Of a DNA stretch of 64,000 nt, positions 20,094 through 28,205 are shown one piece after another. The stretch spans positions 1 through 64,000 of the forward strand of contig JAOTWF010000005.1 of the NCBI GenBank assembly GCA_029863005.1, written 5' to 3'. Below the pieces are notes generated by a model. It was not told where the DNA came from and ran no database searches. It worked only from the letters and a program-made list of their open reading frames with translations. Source of the stretch: Gammaproteobacteria bacterium (GTDB lineage: Bacteria; Pseudomonadota; Gammaproteobacteria; Acidiferrobacterales; Sulfurifustaceae). Within the stretch, counting starts at the first letter, position 1, and each line of letters opens with the position of its first letter. Made by a program: the position numbers and the translations under genes.

Positions 20094-21161
20094 ATGGCAG
20101 AACTCAAGAACGACAGATTACTGCGCGCGCTGTTCCGCCAGCCGGTGGACGAGACGCCCGTGTGGATCATGCGTCAGGCCGGGCGCTATCTCCCCGAGTA
20201 CCGTGCGGTGCGCGAGAAAGCTGGCGATTTCCGCACACTTTGCACCACACCCGAGCTCGCCTGCGAGGTGACGTTGCAACCGCTGCGGCGCTTTCCCCTG
20301 GATGCCGCGATTTTGTTCTCCGACATCCTCACGATTCCGGATGCCATGGGACTCGGGCTTTATTTCACCGAGGGTGAGGGGCCGCGTTTCACCAAACCGG
20401 TGCGCACGGCCGACGATGTGAAGGCGCTTACGGTCCCGGACCCCGAAGTCGAACTGCGCTACGTCATAGACGCCGTGCGCCTGATTCGCCGCGAATTGGA
20501 CGGCAAGGTCCCGCTCATCGGCTTTGCTGGCAGCCCGTGGACGCTCGCGACCTACATGGTCGAGGGCAGCGGCAGCAAGGAATTCGGTTTAGTGAAAGCC
20601 ATGATGTTCGACCAGCCCAAGCTCATGCACCATCTGCTTTCTGTGCTGGCGGAATCCGTGACCGCCTATCTCAACGCGCAGGTGGCCGCCGGCGCCCAGG
20701 CGCTAATGCTGTTCGACACCTGGGGCGGCGTGCTGACCCCGCGCGATTATCGTGCGTTCTCGCTAGATTACATGGAGCAGATCGTGCGTGGGCTCACCCG
20801 CGAACATGAAGGACGGCGGGTGCCGGTGATTCTGTTCACCAAGAACGGCGGTCAGTGGCTGGAGGCCATGGCCGCCAGCGGTTGTGATGCCCTCGGTGTG
20901 GATTGGACCACAGACCTGAAGGAGGCACGCGCGCGCGTCGGCCACAGCGTATCCCTTCAAGGCAACATGGATCCGTCCATGTTGTACGCTTCGGATAAGC
21001 GCCTGCGCGATGAAGTCGGATCCGTTCTGGAAAGTTATGGCCGCGGCAACGGACATATTTTCAATCTGGGGCACGGGATTCATCCACAGGTCCATCCGGA
21101 TAAAGTCGCAGTCCTCGTCGACACCGTGCATGCCTTGAGTCGTCCTTATCATCGGAAGTAA
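20094..21161 (+). CDS. hemE: Uroporphyrinogen decarboxylase
   Basis: Decarboxylates the four acetate side chains of uroporphyrinogen III to give coproporphyrinogen III in heme synthesis. Both family signatures are present: [16 protein letters not shown] near the N-terminus and [16 protein letters not shown] (about 143-158), plus FDTWGG. The ORF track starts at 20046 with 16 extra residues. The ATG at 20094 ([16 protein letters not shown]) aligns with the E. coli start and gives 355 aa. Other in-frame ATGs at 20076 and 20082 cannot be excluded because no strong ribosome binding site is seen. It follows gltD, as in many gammaproteobacteria. Confidence 0.96.
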   Translation: MAELKNDRLLRALFRQPVDETPVWIMRQAGRYLPEYRAVREKAGDFRTLCTTPELACEVTLQPLRRFPLDAAILFSDILTIPDAMGLGLYFTEGEGPRFTKPVRTADDVKALTVPDPEVELRYVIDAVRLIRRELDGKVPLIGFAGSPWTLATYMVEGSGSKEFGLVKAMMFDQPKLMHHLLSVLAESVTAYLNAQVAAGAQALMLFDTWGGVLTPRDYRAFSLDYMEQIVRGLTREHEGRRVPVILFTKNGGQWLEAMAASGCDALGVDWTTDLKEARARVGHSVSLQGNMDPSMLYASDKRLRDEVGSVLESYGRGNGHIFNLGHGIHPQVHPDKVAVLVDTVHALSRPYHRK

Positions 21162-21166
21162 CCCGG

Positions 21167-21589
21167 ATGGAGCATGGCCGCTGCCCGTTTGAGAAAGCCA
21201 TTCTGAGCGCGCAATGCGAATGTGAGCTGGCCACGCGTTTTTCCGTGGCGGAGCGCATGGGCGTCAATTGCCGCGACAACATCGCCCGCAACAATTGCAC
21301 GACGCTACTGGCACTGATGCGCGACCGCGCCCGGTTTGCGCTGAAAGTTACGGACACCTCCGACCATCTTCCGTTCGGCAAGGAGATCAAGGTGATGATC
21401 GGAGGGCTGATCGGCCTGCAGCGCTTGTTCGCGCCAGGCGATGTCAGCCGGGTCGATAATGTCCACGGGCTGGTGGGGCTGGCGCAGGAGCAATTTGGCT
21501 CGCTGGAATCGATCCCTTTTCATGAAGTGGTGAAGTCCATCGCGTCCTACCAGCCCAAACGACGCGGCCGGGGACGTCCCGGGCGTTGA
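21167..21589 (+). CDS. Conserved hypothetical protein with paired Cys motifs
   Basis: A 140-aa soluble basic protein starting 5 nt after the hemE stop, so probably co-transcribed with it. The N-terminal half has five Cys residues in an ordered pattern (CPFEKAILSAQCEC, then NCRDNIARNNC), which suggests metal or Fe-S binding or redox-linked function. The C-terminal tail is strongly basic (PKRRGRGRPGR), compatible with nucleic-acid binding. I do not recognise the family. Coding character is supported by the length, the close spacing and the GC pattern matching its neighbours. Confidence 0.7.
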   Translation: MEHGRCPFEKAILSAQCECELATRFSVAERMGVNCRDNIARNNCTTLLALMRDRARFALKVTDTSDHLPFGKEIKVMIGGLIGLQRLFAPGDVSRVDNVHGLVGLAQEQFGSLESIPFHEVVKSIASYQPKRRGRGRPGR

Positions 21590-21670
21590 TTTCCTGCTTA
21601 AGACGGATTCTCCACTATCGGTGGTAAGTCTTTGATGTGCGTCGATTCCACCTGTATTCTCGTGCAATGT

Positions 21671-21699
21671 TTGTTATTTTGAATCGGCACGAGTAAATT
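21671..21699 (+). promoter_or_regulatory. Putative promoter of the tandem GGDEF genes
   Basis: TTGTTA, a 17-nt spacer and TAAATT lie in the otherwise empty 21590-21855 region. About 40 nt downstream, two AGATCT hexamers separated by ATAAAC (21739-21756) form an inverted repeat that could be an operator. No c-di-GMP riboswitch consensus is visible. Confidence 0.4.
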
Positions 21700-21855
21700 G
21701 GTCATTGAGTAGTAATAAATGGAACAATTGTTTCAAGAAGATCTATAAACAGATCTCGATTGGCGGCAGCTCCACAGGGATAAGGGTGTCCACGCCGCGC
21801 CAGCCGGCGGCATGCGTCTAGCACTGCCGCCGATTCAGCAGGAGGTGGGGTTCAT

Positions 21856-23211
21856 TTGGTACAAAATGAAGCGGAGGCGAATGGAGCGTCGTCCTCGAAA
21901 AAACTGCTTGGATTGCTGGAAGGTCTTAAACGCACTCCGGTCGGCGCCGTCATCTACGACCAGATCGCGCGGATCGTGGATGAGCAGGAGGGCGTGCAGG
22001 CCAAGGTCGACCATGTCTATGCCTCGCTGCTGCACCTGCTCCTGAACGCCTACGCCCGCGACCCAAGCGCGGATCACATTACTCGCATCAATGCCCGCCT
22101 GATCCAGTTGCGCCGCGGCCCGATTGCGGCCGGGGGAGCCCCTCAGTTCACGAAAGAAGCCATCGAAGAGAAGCTCAGCCAGGCGGCTTCCTCGCAGTTT
22201 CGTACGGAAGTGACAGACTTCCGGGTGCCCGAATCCCGGCCACCTCCGCCCGCGCGTTCGACCTCACCTAGGCCAGAAACGCCGATCCCTCCCACGCCCC
22301 GTCCCGGGAACGGGAATGGCACACCGAATGTCAAGCCAAATGGCGCCCCGGAGGTCGAACGCCGCGTCGATACCGCCTACCGTCAGCATCTCGAGCAGCA
22401 GCGCAATGAAATTTCGAAATTGCAGGAGACTCTCGCAAATACTGTCATCGATGCTATCACCCAGAACCGTGAGTTCGGCGCACTGTTGCAAATCGAATTG
22501 CGCGCCCTGCATCAGGCCAATAGCGACAAGGAAGTCGAGCACTTGCGGCAAATCCTGGTCGGTGGCCTGGAAGAATTGATCCAGGGCCAGCACTCGCTCG
22601 ACGTCAAGCTGCACAAGACTGGTGGCTATCTCAAGCTCATCAAGGCCGACAGCGAGCGCCTGCATAAGGAACTGAATAAGGTGCGGCTGCTCTCGATGAC
22701 CGACGAATTCACCGGCCTTCCCAATCGCCGCGCGTTCGTACAGCGGCTTCAGGACGAAATCAGCCGCGCCCAGCGTTACGGTTCGCCGCTGGCGCTGGCC
22801 ATGATCGACCTGGACGAGTTCAAGAACATCAACGATATGCACGGCCACGCCGCCGGCGATGCCATCCTGCGCAGTTATGCCGTCGACGTGCTGACGGTGC
22901 TGCGCCACCATGATTTGGTGGCGCGCTACGGTGGCGAGGAATTCGCGGTCCTGCTGCCCAACACCACCCAGGAAGGAGCCGTTGCCGCCATCACCAAGGC
23001 CAAGAACCGCGCGCTGCAAGTTGAGTGCGAATTCCAGGGCCGGACCTTCAAGTTGCCCACCTTCTCCACCGGCATCTCGCTGTATTCGGTTGGTGAGTCG
23101 CATATCGACCTCATTGACCGCGCCGACCGCGCCCTCTACCGCGCCAAGCGCCTGGGCCGCAACCGCATTGAGCTCGAAATCGGCTTACCGCCGGCCACCC
23201 TGAAAAGCTAG
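21856..23211 (+). CDS. Diguanylate cyclase with a novel N-terminal domain (GGEEF)
   Basis: Cytoplasmic GGDEF protein predicted to make c-di-GMP from two GTP. An N-terminal helical domain (about residues 15-85, LLGLLEGLKRTPVGAVIYDQI) is followed by a Pro-rich linker (about 110-160), a coiled-coil segment and the GGDEF domain (about 270-440). The active-site motif RYGGEEF (about 357-363) and the substrate motif FKNINDMHGHAAGD are intact. RHHD five residues upstream of GGEEF fits the inhibitory I-site. The start is a TTG at 21856 with AGGAGG about 10 nt upstream; no ATG gives the full domain. There are no membrane segments. It is paralogous to the next gene. Confidence 0.9.
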   Translation: MVQNEAEANGASSSKKLLGLLEGLKRTPVGAVIYDQIARIVDEQEGVQAKVDHVYASLLHLLLNAYARDPSADHITRINARLIQLRRGPIAAGGAPQFTKEAIEEKLSQAASSQFRTEVTDFRVPESRPPPPARSTSPRPETPIPPTPRPGNGNGTPNVKPNGAPEVERRVDTAYRQHLEQQRNEISKLQETLANTVIDAITQNREFGALLQIELRALHQANSDKEVEHLRQILVGGLEELIQGQHSLDVKLHKTGGYLKLIKADSERLHKELNKVRLLSMTDEFTGLPNRRAFVQRLQDEISRAQRYGSPLALAMIDLDEFKNINDMHGHAAGDAILRSYAVDVLTVLRHHDLVARYGGEEFAVLLPNTTQEGAVAAITKAKNRALQVECEFQGRTFKLPTFSTGISLYSVGESHIDLIDRADRALYRAKRLGRNRIELEIGLPPATLKS

Positions 23212-23320
23212 GTCATCGGCCGCGAGGCCCAATCCGGGGCCATCAGGTTGTGAACAGGGTGTCGGGCGACTAATCTCCTAAAAGGCAGGTTTTTTCAACC
23301 CTTTGACCCAGGAGATGGAT

Positions 23321-24718
23321 TTGACGGATTCCCGTGACACTTCAACTTCAGCCGATCCGTCGCTGCTGCAAAGTCTGAAGCTCCATCTCGAAGGTCTGAA
23401 GCGAACCCAGCACGGGCAGATTCTCTACAACCAGATTCAGCGCGGCTTGGAAAAATACGGCCATGAGGACGGGCGCCTTGAACTGGTCTTCGTCACTTTC
23501 CTGCACGCGTTGCTGGGGAAGTACGCCATGAGCCCGGCCTGCGATCCGCCCACACGCGTCAAGGCGCGTCTCATCCAGCAGCGGCTCACGATCTATCTCC
23601 CCAAGAATTCCCCGGCTAAAGCGGCCCCGAAACCGGCCGCGCCACCGCCGGCTTCCGCGACCGAGAAAGCGGAATCCGCACCACCGCCGGTGGAGCCACC
23701 TGAGCCTGCCATCCCTGCGGCACCGGTAGTCGAGAAGCCCCCGGAGCCGATTGTTGAAGCGAAACCGGAAATGGCACCGGAACCGCCCTTCAGTCCCGAA
23801 CCCGTACCGGCGCCGATCGCGGAGACCGTGACGTCGCCGCCGGTCGAGGCTGATACGTCAGCACCACCGGTCGAGGCAGAGGTGCTCGAGCCCCCACCCG
23901 CGGAGTCGGCACCGGCTTCGCGGCAGGAGAATATCGAGGCGCTGGAAAACACGTTGGCCGGACAGGTGACCAAAAGTTTTACAATCGACAAGAAGTTCGG
24001 CGAGCTGCTGGAAAACGAACGTGAGACGCTTAAGAATTACGACAGCCCACTCGGCGAGTTCAACGATCTCAAGCAGATCCTGGTCAAGGGGTTGAGCGAG
24101 CTGATTGAGGAACGCCAGGCGCTGATTGAAAAGATGTCGAGCGCCGGGGATTATCTCAAGGCCGTGGAAACGGATCGCGAGCGCCTGCGCCAGGAACTCA
24201 CCCATGCGCGCAAACACAGCATGGCGGACGAGCTGACCGGCCTGCCCAAGCGCGACGTGTTCGTCAAGCAACTCGAGGCGGAAATCGGCCGCGTGAAACG
24301 CTACGGTTTCGCGCTCGCGGTGGCGGTCATCGACGTGGACAATCTGGAATCCGTCAACAAGCGCTACGGGCGAACCGCGGGGGATGCGGTGTTGCGCTGT
24401 TACGCCGGCCAGATCCTGGGCAAGTTCCGAACTTACGACCTGGTGGCGCGCTACGGCGAGGACGAATTCGCGGTGCTGTTCCCGAACACGCAGAAGGACG
24501 GTGCCATGCACGCGCTGGAAAAGGCGCGCAAGTCCGCGGCCAGCACCTTCATCCGCGAGGATGGAAAAAATATTCCGCTGCCGAGTTTCTCCAGCGTGCT
24601 CACCCAATACGCCCCGGGTGAGCCGGCCTCGGCGCTGCTCCAACGCGCGGACCAGACACTCAGCCAGGCCAGATTGACCGGTTACAACCGCATGGTGGTG
24701 GCGCTTCCCACGGCCTAG
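23321..24718 (+). CDS. GGDEF-family paralog with degenerate GEDEF motif
   Basis: Same architecture as the preceding gene: an N-terminal domain with LHLEGLKRTQHGQILYNQI (about residues 20-90), a long Pro/Ala/Glu-rich linker (about 95-205), a coiled coil and a GGDEF domain. The signature is RYGEDEF instead of GGDEF. The substrate loop reads LESVNKRYGRTAGD in place of FKxINDxxGHxxGD, so cyclase activity is doubtful. RTYD five residues upstream would still form a product-binding I-site. The ORF track starts at 23303; a TTG at 23321 is 6 nt from AGGAG and is the better start (465 aa). It is probably a c-di-GMP sensor or partner of the first protein. Confidence 0.87.
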   Translation: MTDSRDTSTSADPSLLQSLKLHLEGLKRTQHGQILYNQIQRGLEKYGHEDGRLELVFVTFLHALLGKYAMSPACDPPTRVKARLIQQRLTIYLPKNSPAKAAPKPAAPPPASATEKAESAPPPVEPPEPAIPAAPVVEKPPEPIVEAKPEMAPEPPFSPEPVPAPIAETVTSPPVEADTSAPPVEAEVLEPPPAESAPASRQENIEALENTLAGQVTKSFTIDKKFGELLENERETLKNYDSPLGEFNDLKQILVKGLSELIEERQALIEKMSSAGDYLKAVETDRERLRQELTHARKHSMADELTGLPKRDVFVKQLEAEIGRVKRYGFALAVAVIDVDNLESVNKRYGRTAGDAVLRCYAGQILGKFRTYDLVARYGEDEFAVLFPNTQKDGAMHALEKARKSAASTFIREDGKNIPLPSFSSVLTQYAPGEPASALLQRADQTLSQARLTGYNRMVVALPTA

Positions 24719-24807
24719 CGGGCAATTTTTTCTCGCACCGGTTCTGGCCGACGATTCCTTGATACGTTACTATCTCTCCGTCACGATCACATGGAGGAGA
24801 GATTGGC

Positions 24808-25359
24808 ATGCGACTTCGGTTTATTCTGGCTGTTTTGACGGCGGGTTTCAGCGGCACGGTGGCGGCCGATTCCATCGACATCAATCTCAATGACGACAGC
24901 ATCCAGGCGATGTACGCCACCAACTGGCGCGCGGCGGATTTGAATATCGGGTTCCTGTCCAACACCGACCAGCACGACTGGGCCGCCCATGTCGGCCTGC
25001 TGGCCCTGGGCGAGCGACAGAGCGGTAACACGCGTATCGAGGGCGGTCTCGGCGGGAGAATTTACCTCGCGGATGTGGCCAATAAAGACGTGCTGGCGCT
25101 GGCCTTGGGCGGCCAGGTTCGGACCTTTCCGAACAACGGCCCCATCGGCTTCACCGGTTACCTGTATTACGCCCCGGATATCGTGACGGCAATGGACGGA
25201 GAGAAATTCTGGGAGTGGGGCGCGCGTGTCGAATTCGAGATGGTCAAGAAAACCGCGAATGTTTATCTTGGCTACCGCAAAATGCGTGCGGATCTTGATG
25301 ACGGTCGGGACATCAACGTGGACTCCGGCCTGCACGTGGGAGTCAAAATCTCCTTCTAA
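24808..25359 (+). CDS. YfaZ family outer membrane protein
   Basis: Small outer-membrane beta-barrel protein of the YfaZ family. A signal peptide (MRLRFILAVLTAGFSGTVAA) is cleaved near residue 20. The mature part alternates polar and hydrophobic residues in the manner of beta strands (VGLLALGERQSGNTRIEGGLGGRIYL) and ends in a C-terminal Phe (VGVKISF), the recognition signal for the BAM complex. The length of 183 aa is typical. A strong GGAGGAGA precedes the ATG. Its cellular role is not established; YfaZ has been proposed to be porin-like. Confidence 0.85.
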   Translation: MRLRFILAVLTAGFSGTVAADSIDINLNDDSIQAMYATNWRAADLNIGFLSNTDQHDWAAHVGLLALGERQSGNTRIEGGLGGRIYLADVANKDVLALALGGQVRTFPNNGPIGFTGYLYYAPDIVTAMDGEKFWEWGARVEFEMVKKTANVYLGYRKMRADLDDGRDINVDSGLHVGVKISF

Positions 25360-25389
25360 CGTCGACATCCTTCTTCGCCGCCGGTCAAC

Positions 25390-27360
25390 GTGAACAGCCT
25401 CTGGAGCGACAGCGAGGCCGAGGCGTTTCCGGGTGACTTGGGGCAGCGTATCTACACCTCGCGCCTGCTCGGGCGCGAAAAATCCTTGGTGCTCCACGGC
25501 GGCGGCAACACCTCGGTCAAGGTCACGGAAAAAAACCTCCTCGGCGAGGACGAAACCCGGCTATACGTGAAAGGCAGCGGCTGGGACCTGGAGCACATTG
25601 AGGCCGCCGGGTTCTCGCCGGTGCGCATCGATCGGCTGCTCAAGCTCGCCAAGCTCAAGCAGCTCTCCGACCCGCAGATGGTGAATGAACTGCGCACGCA
25701 GATGACGCTGGCATCGGCACCTACGCCTTCGGTCGAGGCGATCCTGCACGCCATCCTCCCGTACCAGTATGTCGACCACACTCACGCCGACGCCGTGATC
25801 ACCATCACCAACACGGCCGATGGCCTGACGCGTATCCGCGAAATTTACGGCGATAATGTCGTTATCGTGCCCTATGTCATGCCGGGCTTTGATCTCGCGC
25901 GCCGTTGTGCCGAGCAGTTCGCCACCGACGTACGCAAGAACACGATTGGCATGGTGCTCATGAATCACGGGATATTTTCCTTCGGCAAGACCGCGCAGGA
26001 ATCCTACGAGCGCATGATCGATCTCGTGACGTGGGCGGAAAATTACCTCGCCAAGCAAAAAGCCTGGGTGCTGCCGGAATCGAGCGAAAAGCCGCAGGCT
26101 AAACCCCTGCGCCGGGAACTCGCGGCGCTGCGCCGCGATCTGTCCGTGACCGCGGGCTTCCCGGTTATCTTGGCGGCGCACGATGACCCCGCGAGCCTCG
26201 CCTTCGCGCGTCGCGACGACGTTGCCATCATCTCGCAACAGGGACCGGCCACCCCAGACCATGTGATCCGTACCAAACGTGTCCCGATGATTGGACGCGA
26301 CTCGAAGGCTTACGCCAAAGCGTACAAAAAATATTTCGATGAAAATTTACCGAAATCAACAGAGCCGAAGACCATGCTTGATCCCTCCCCGCGCGTGATC
26401 CTCGATCGCGAATTTGGCGTGGCCACGGCCGGGCGCAGCGCGAAGGACGCCGCCATCGTGTTCGACATCTATGCGCACACCATGGAGATCCTTCAGCGCG
26501 CGACTCTCCTCGGCGGCTATAAGGCCTTGCCGGCAAAGGATATTTTCGATGTGGAGTACTGGGACCTGGAGCAGGCCAAGCTCAAGGGCGCCGGCAAACC
26601 GCCGTTCGCGGGCGAGATCGCGCTCGTCACCGGTGCCGCCTCCGGCATCGGCAAGGCCTGCGTGGACTCGTTGCTCGCGCGCGGCGCGGCAGTGGTCGGA
26701 CTCGATATCAATGCTTCTATTTCGAGTTTGTACAACCGTCCGGATTATCTCGGCCTCGTTTGCGATGTGACGGATGAAAAGCAGTTGGCCGAGGCGCTGG
26801 AGAAAACCGCACGCACCTTCGGCGGGCTCGACATGCTAATCCTGAACGCCGGCATGTTCCCACCCGGTTGTCGCATCGATGCCTTGGGCACCGCGGAGTG
26901 GGGTAAGGTCATGCGGCTCAATCTCGATGCCAACCTGATGCTGATGCGCGAGGCACATCCGCTCCTGAAACTTGCGCCCAATGGCGGGTGCGTGGTGGTG
27001 ATTGGCTCGAAGAACGTCCCGGCGCCCGGTCCCGGCGCCGCGGCCTACTCGGCTTCCAAGGCCGCGCTCAATCAGCTCGCGCGCGTGGCGGCCTTGGAGT
27101 GGGGTGCCGACAACATCCGGATTAATTCTTTGCATCCGAATGCCGTGTTTGACACCGGTATCTGGACCGAGGAAGTGTTACAGACGCGCGCGAAACACTA
27201 CGGGCTCACGGTCGAGGAGTACAAAAGAAGAAATGTTTTGAAAACTGAAGTGACCAGCCGTGACGTGGCTGAACTGGCGGCCGAGATGTGCGGCCCGCTG
27301 TTTGCCAAGACCACTGCCGCGCAGGTGCCGGTGGATGGCGGGAATGAACGGGTGATTTGA
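25390..27360 (+). CDS. Bifunctional class II aldolase / short-chain dehydrogenase
   Basis: Fusion of an N-terminal class II aldolase (about residues 1-390) with a C-terminal SDR (about 405-655), the RhaD/rhamnulose-phosphate-aldolase-dehydrogenase type. Aldolase features are the phosphate-binding GGGNTSVK and the Zn ligands in HTHADA (about 133-138), with a later His in LMNHGIFSFG. The SDR part has TGAASGIGKAC (about 417-427), NAGM and the catalytic Tyr/Lys in YSASKAAL (about 556-563). The start is a GTG at 25390. The true substrate cannot be read from sequence. It stands alone, without sugar transport or kinase genes nearby. Confidence 0.9.
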   Translation: MNSLWSDSEAEAFPGDLGQRIYTSRLLGREKSLVLHGGGNTSVKVTEKNLLGEDETRLYVKGSGWDLEHIEAAGFSPVRIDRLLKLAKLKQLSDPQMVNELRTQMTLASAPTPSVEAILHAILPYQYVDHTHADAVITITNTADGLTRIREIYGDNVVIVPYVMPGFDLARRCAEQFATDVRKNTIGMVLMNHGIFSFGKTAQESYERMIDLVTWAENYLAKQKAWVLPESSEKPQAKPLRRELAALRRDLSVTAGFPVILAAHDDPASLAFARRDDVAIISQQGPATPDHVIRTKRVPMIGRDSKAYAKAYKKYFDENLPKSTEPKTMLDPSPRVILDREFGVATAGRSAKDAAIVFDIYAHTMEILQRATLLGGYKALPAKDIFDVEYWDLEQAKLKGAGKPPFAGEIALVTGAASGIGKACVDSLLARGAAVVGLDINASISSLYNRPDYLGLVCDVTDEKQLAEALEKTARTFGGLDMLILNAGMFPPGCRIDALGTAEWGKVMRLNLDANLMLMREAHPLLKLAPNGGCVVVIGSKNVPAPGPGAAAYSASKAALNQLARVAALEWGADNIRINSLHPNAVFDTGIWTEEVLQTRAKHYGLTVEEYKRRNVLKTEVTSRDVAELAAEMCGPLFAKTTAAQVPVDGGNERVI

Positions 27361-27544
27361 ATCCGTGTAACCCACCTGGTGCTTATGCAAGCAATCTTGA
27401 GCCTCCCATGTCGTGTTTTTTATTTTTAATATTTGAGGTACAGAAGTTTATAACTATATGAAATATAAAGATCTATTATGATTTGTAACTCCGATATACA
27501 GTATTATGCTGCTTTGTAAAACGACATTTAGGTCGTCTAATTCT
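27361..27544. other. AT-rich non-coding lead-in to the cassette island
   Basis: This stretch between the aldolase/dehydrogenase and the first cassette is clearly more AT-rich than its neighbours and contains no convincing ORF. A small hairpin (ACGAC-ATTTAG-GTCGT) lies close to the cassette boundary. No integrase gene or recognisable attI is present, but a promoter here could drive the cassettes. Confidence 0.5.
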
Positions 27545-27558
27545 AGTTAGGCCTTGAT

Positions 27559-27993
27559 TTGAGCATCGTCGATATTTTCGAGAGATTTGCCGCGGATTTT
27601 GAGGACGCCGTACGAGATGACAATTGGCTGCGGCTAGAGAAATACTTCGCAAAGGACGCCACATATTTGAACCTTGGAGGGCCAGACCCGAAATGTATGG
27701 GTCGTGACGCGATACTGGCTTATTTCAAAAAGGACGTTACAAACACCGACCGGAAATTCGACTCTCGTACTCTCGTTGCCATTTCGCCGCCTGTCGCCGA
27801 CGGAGATTTTCTATCTCGCGAATGGCGCTGCACATATACGCTCAATGGCGTTCCTGACCTTGTTCTTGAAGGGGAATCCAGGTATCTGTTTGAGAATAAG
27901 CTTATTAAGTCACTTGAAGTGGAACTTACAGAGGACTCAATGCAAACGCTAGACAGCTGGATGCGGGAAAACGGTGACAAGCTACAAATCTAA
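27559..27993 (+). CDS. NTF2/SnoaL-like small protein (cassette gene 1)
   Basis: A 144-aa soluble protein. The N-terminal helix with FERFAADFEDAVRDDNWLRLEKYFAKDATYLNLGG matches the start of SnoaL/NTF2-like folds, and the later beta strands (FLSREWRCTYTLNGVPDLVLEGESRYLFENKLIKSLEVEL) complete the cone-shaped alpha+beta barrel. Such proteins bind or isomerise small hydrophobic ligands; no substrate can be assigned. It starts with a TTG only 8 nt after the GTTAGGC core site and lacks a good ribosome binding site, as is common for cassette genes. An ATG downstream would remove part of the fold. Codon usage is more AT-rich than in the neighbours. Confidence 0.75.
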   Translation: MSIVDIFERFAADFEDAVRDDNWLRLEKYFAKDATYLNLGGPDPKCMGRDAILAYFKKDVTNTDRKFDSRTLVAISPPVADGDFLSREWRCTYTLNGVPDLVLEGESRYLFENKLIKSLEVELTEDSMQTLDSWMRENGDKLQI

Positions 27994-28017
27994 TGTCCGA
28001 CATACGTTACGGTACAG

Positions 28018-28058
28018 GCCTAACAAGGCGCTGCAGCGGACGCGGATAAGCGTTGGCT
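28018..28058 (+). repeat. attC-like site A (shortened)
   Basis: Starts with a perfect R'' core, GCCTAAC, followed by AAGGCGCTGCAGCGGACGC, which matches the left half of attC sites seen in chromosomal gammaproteobacterial integrons. The right half is short and ends with GTTGGCT, one position off the GTTRRRY consensus. At 41 nt it is shorter than usual attC sites, so the L' arm seems to have been lost. Confidence 0.5.
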
Positions 28059-28205
28059 GCTTTCCTTGGCGATCCATCCGCGCCGCTGAGCGTGGTCGTT
28101 GGAAGTCAGATCAAATTGCGCGCTGAGATAAATTCTGCAAAGGCTCTATTTGGTGCCCAATTGAAGCACGATGCCCGCCCGCGGGTGAACGGCGTCAGCA
28201 GGGGG

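Noticed and set aside
27361-27544. attI site or integrase remnant upstream of the cassettes
   Set aside because: The region is AT-rich and has a small hairpin, but no integrase-like reading frame or attI features could be found.
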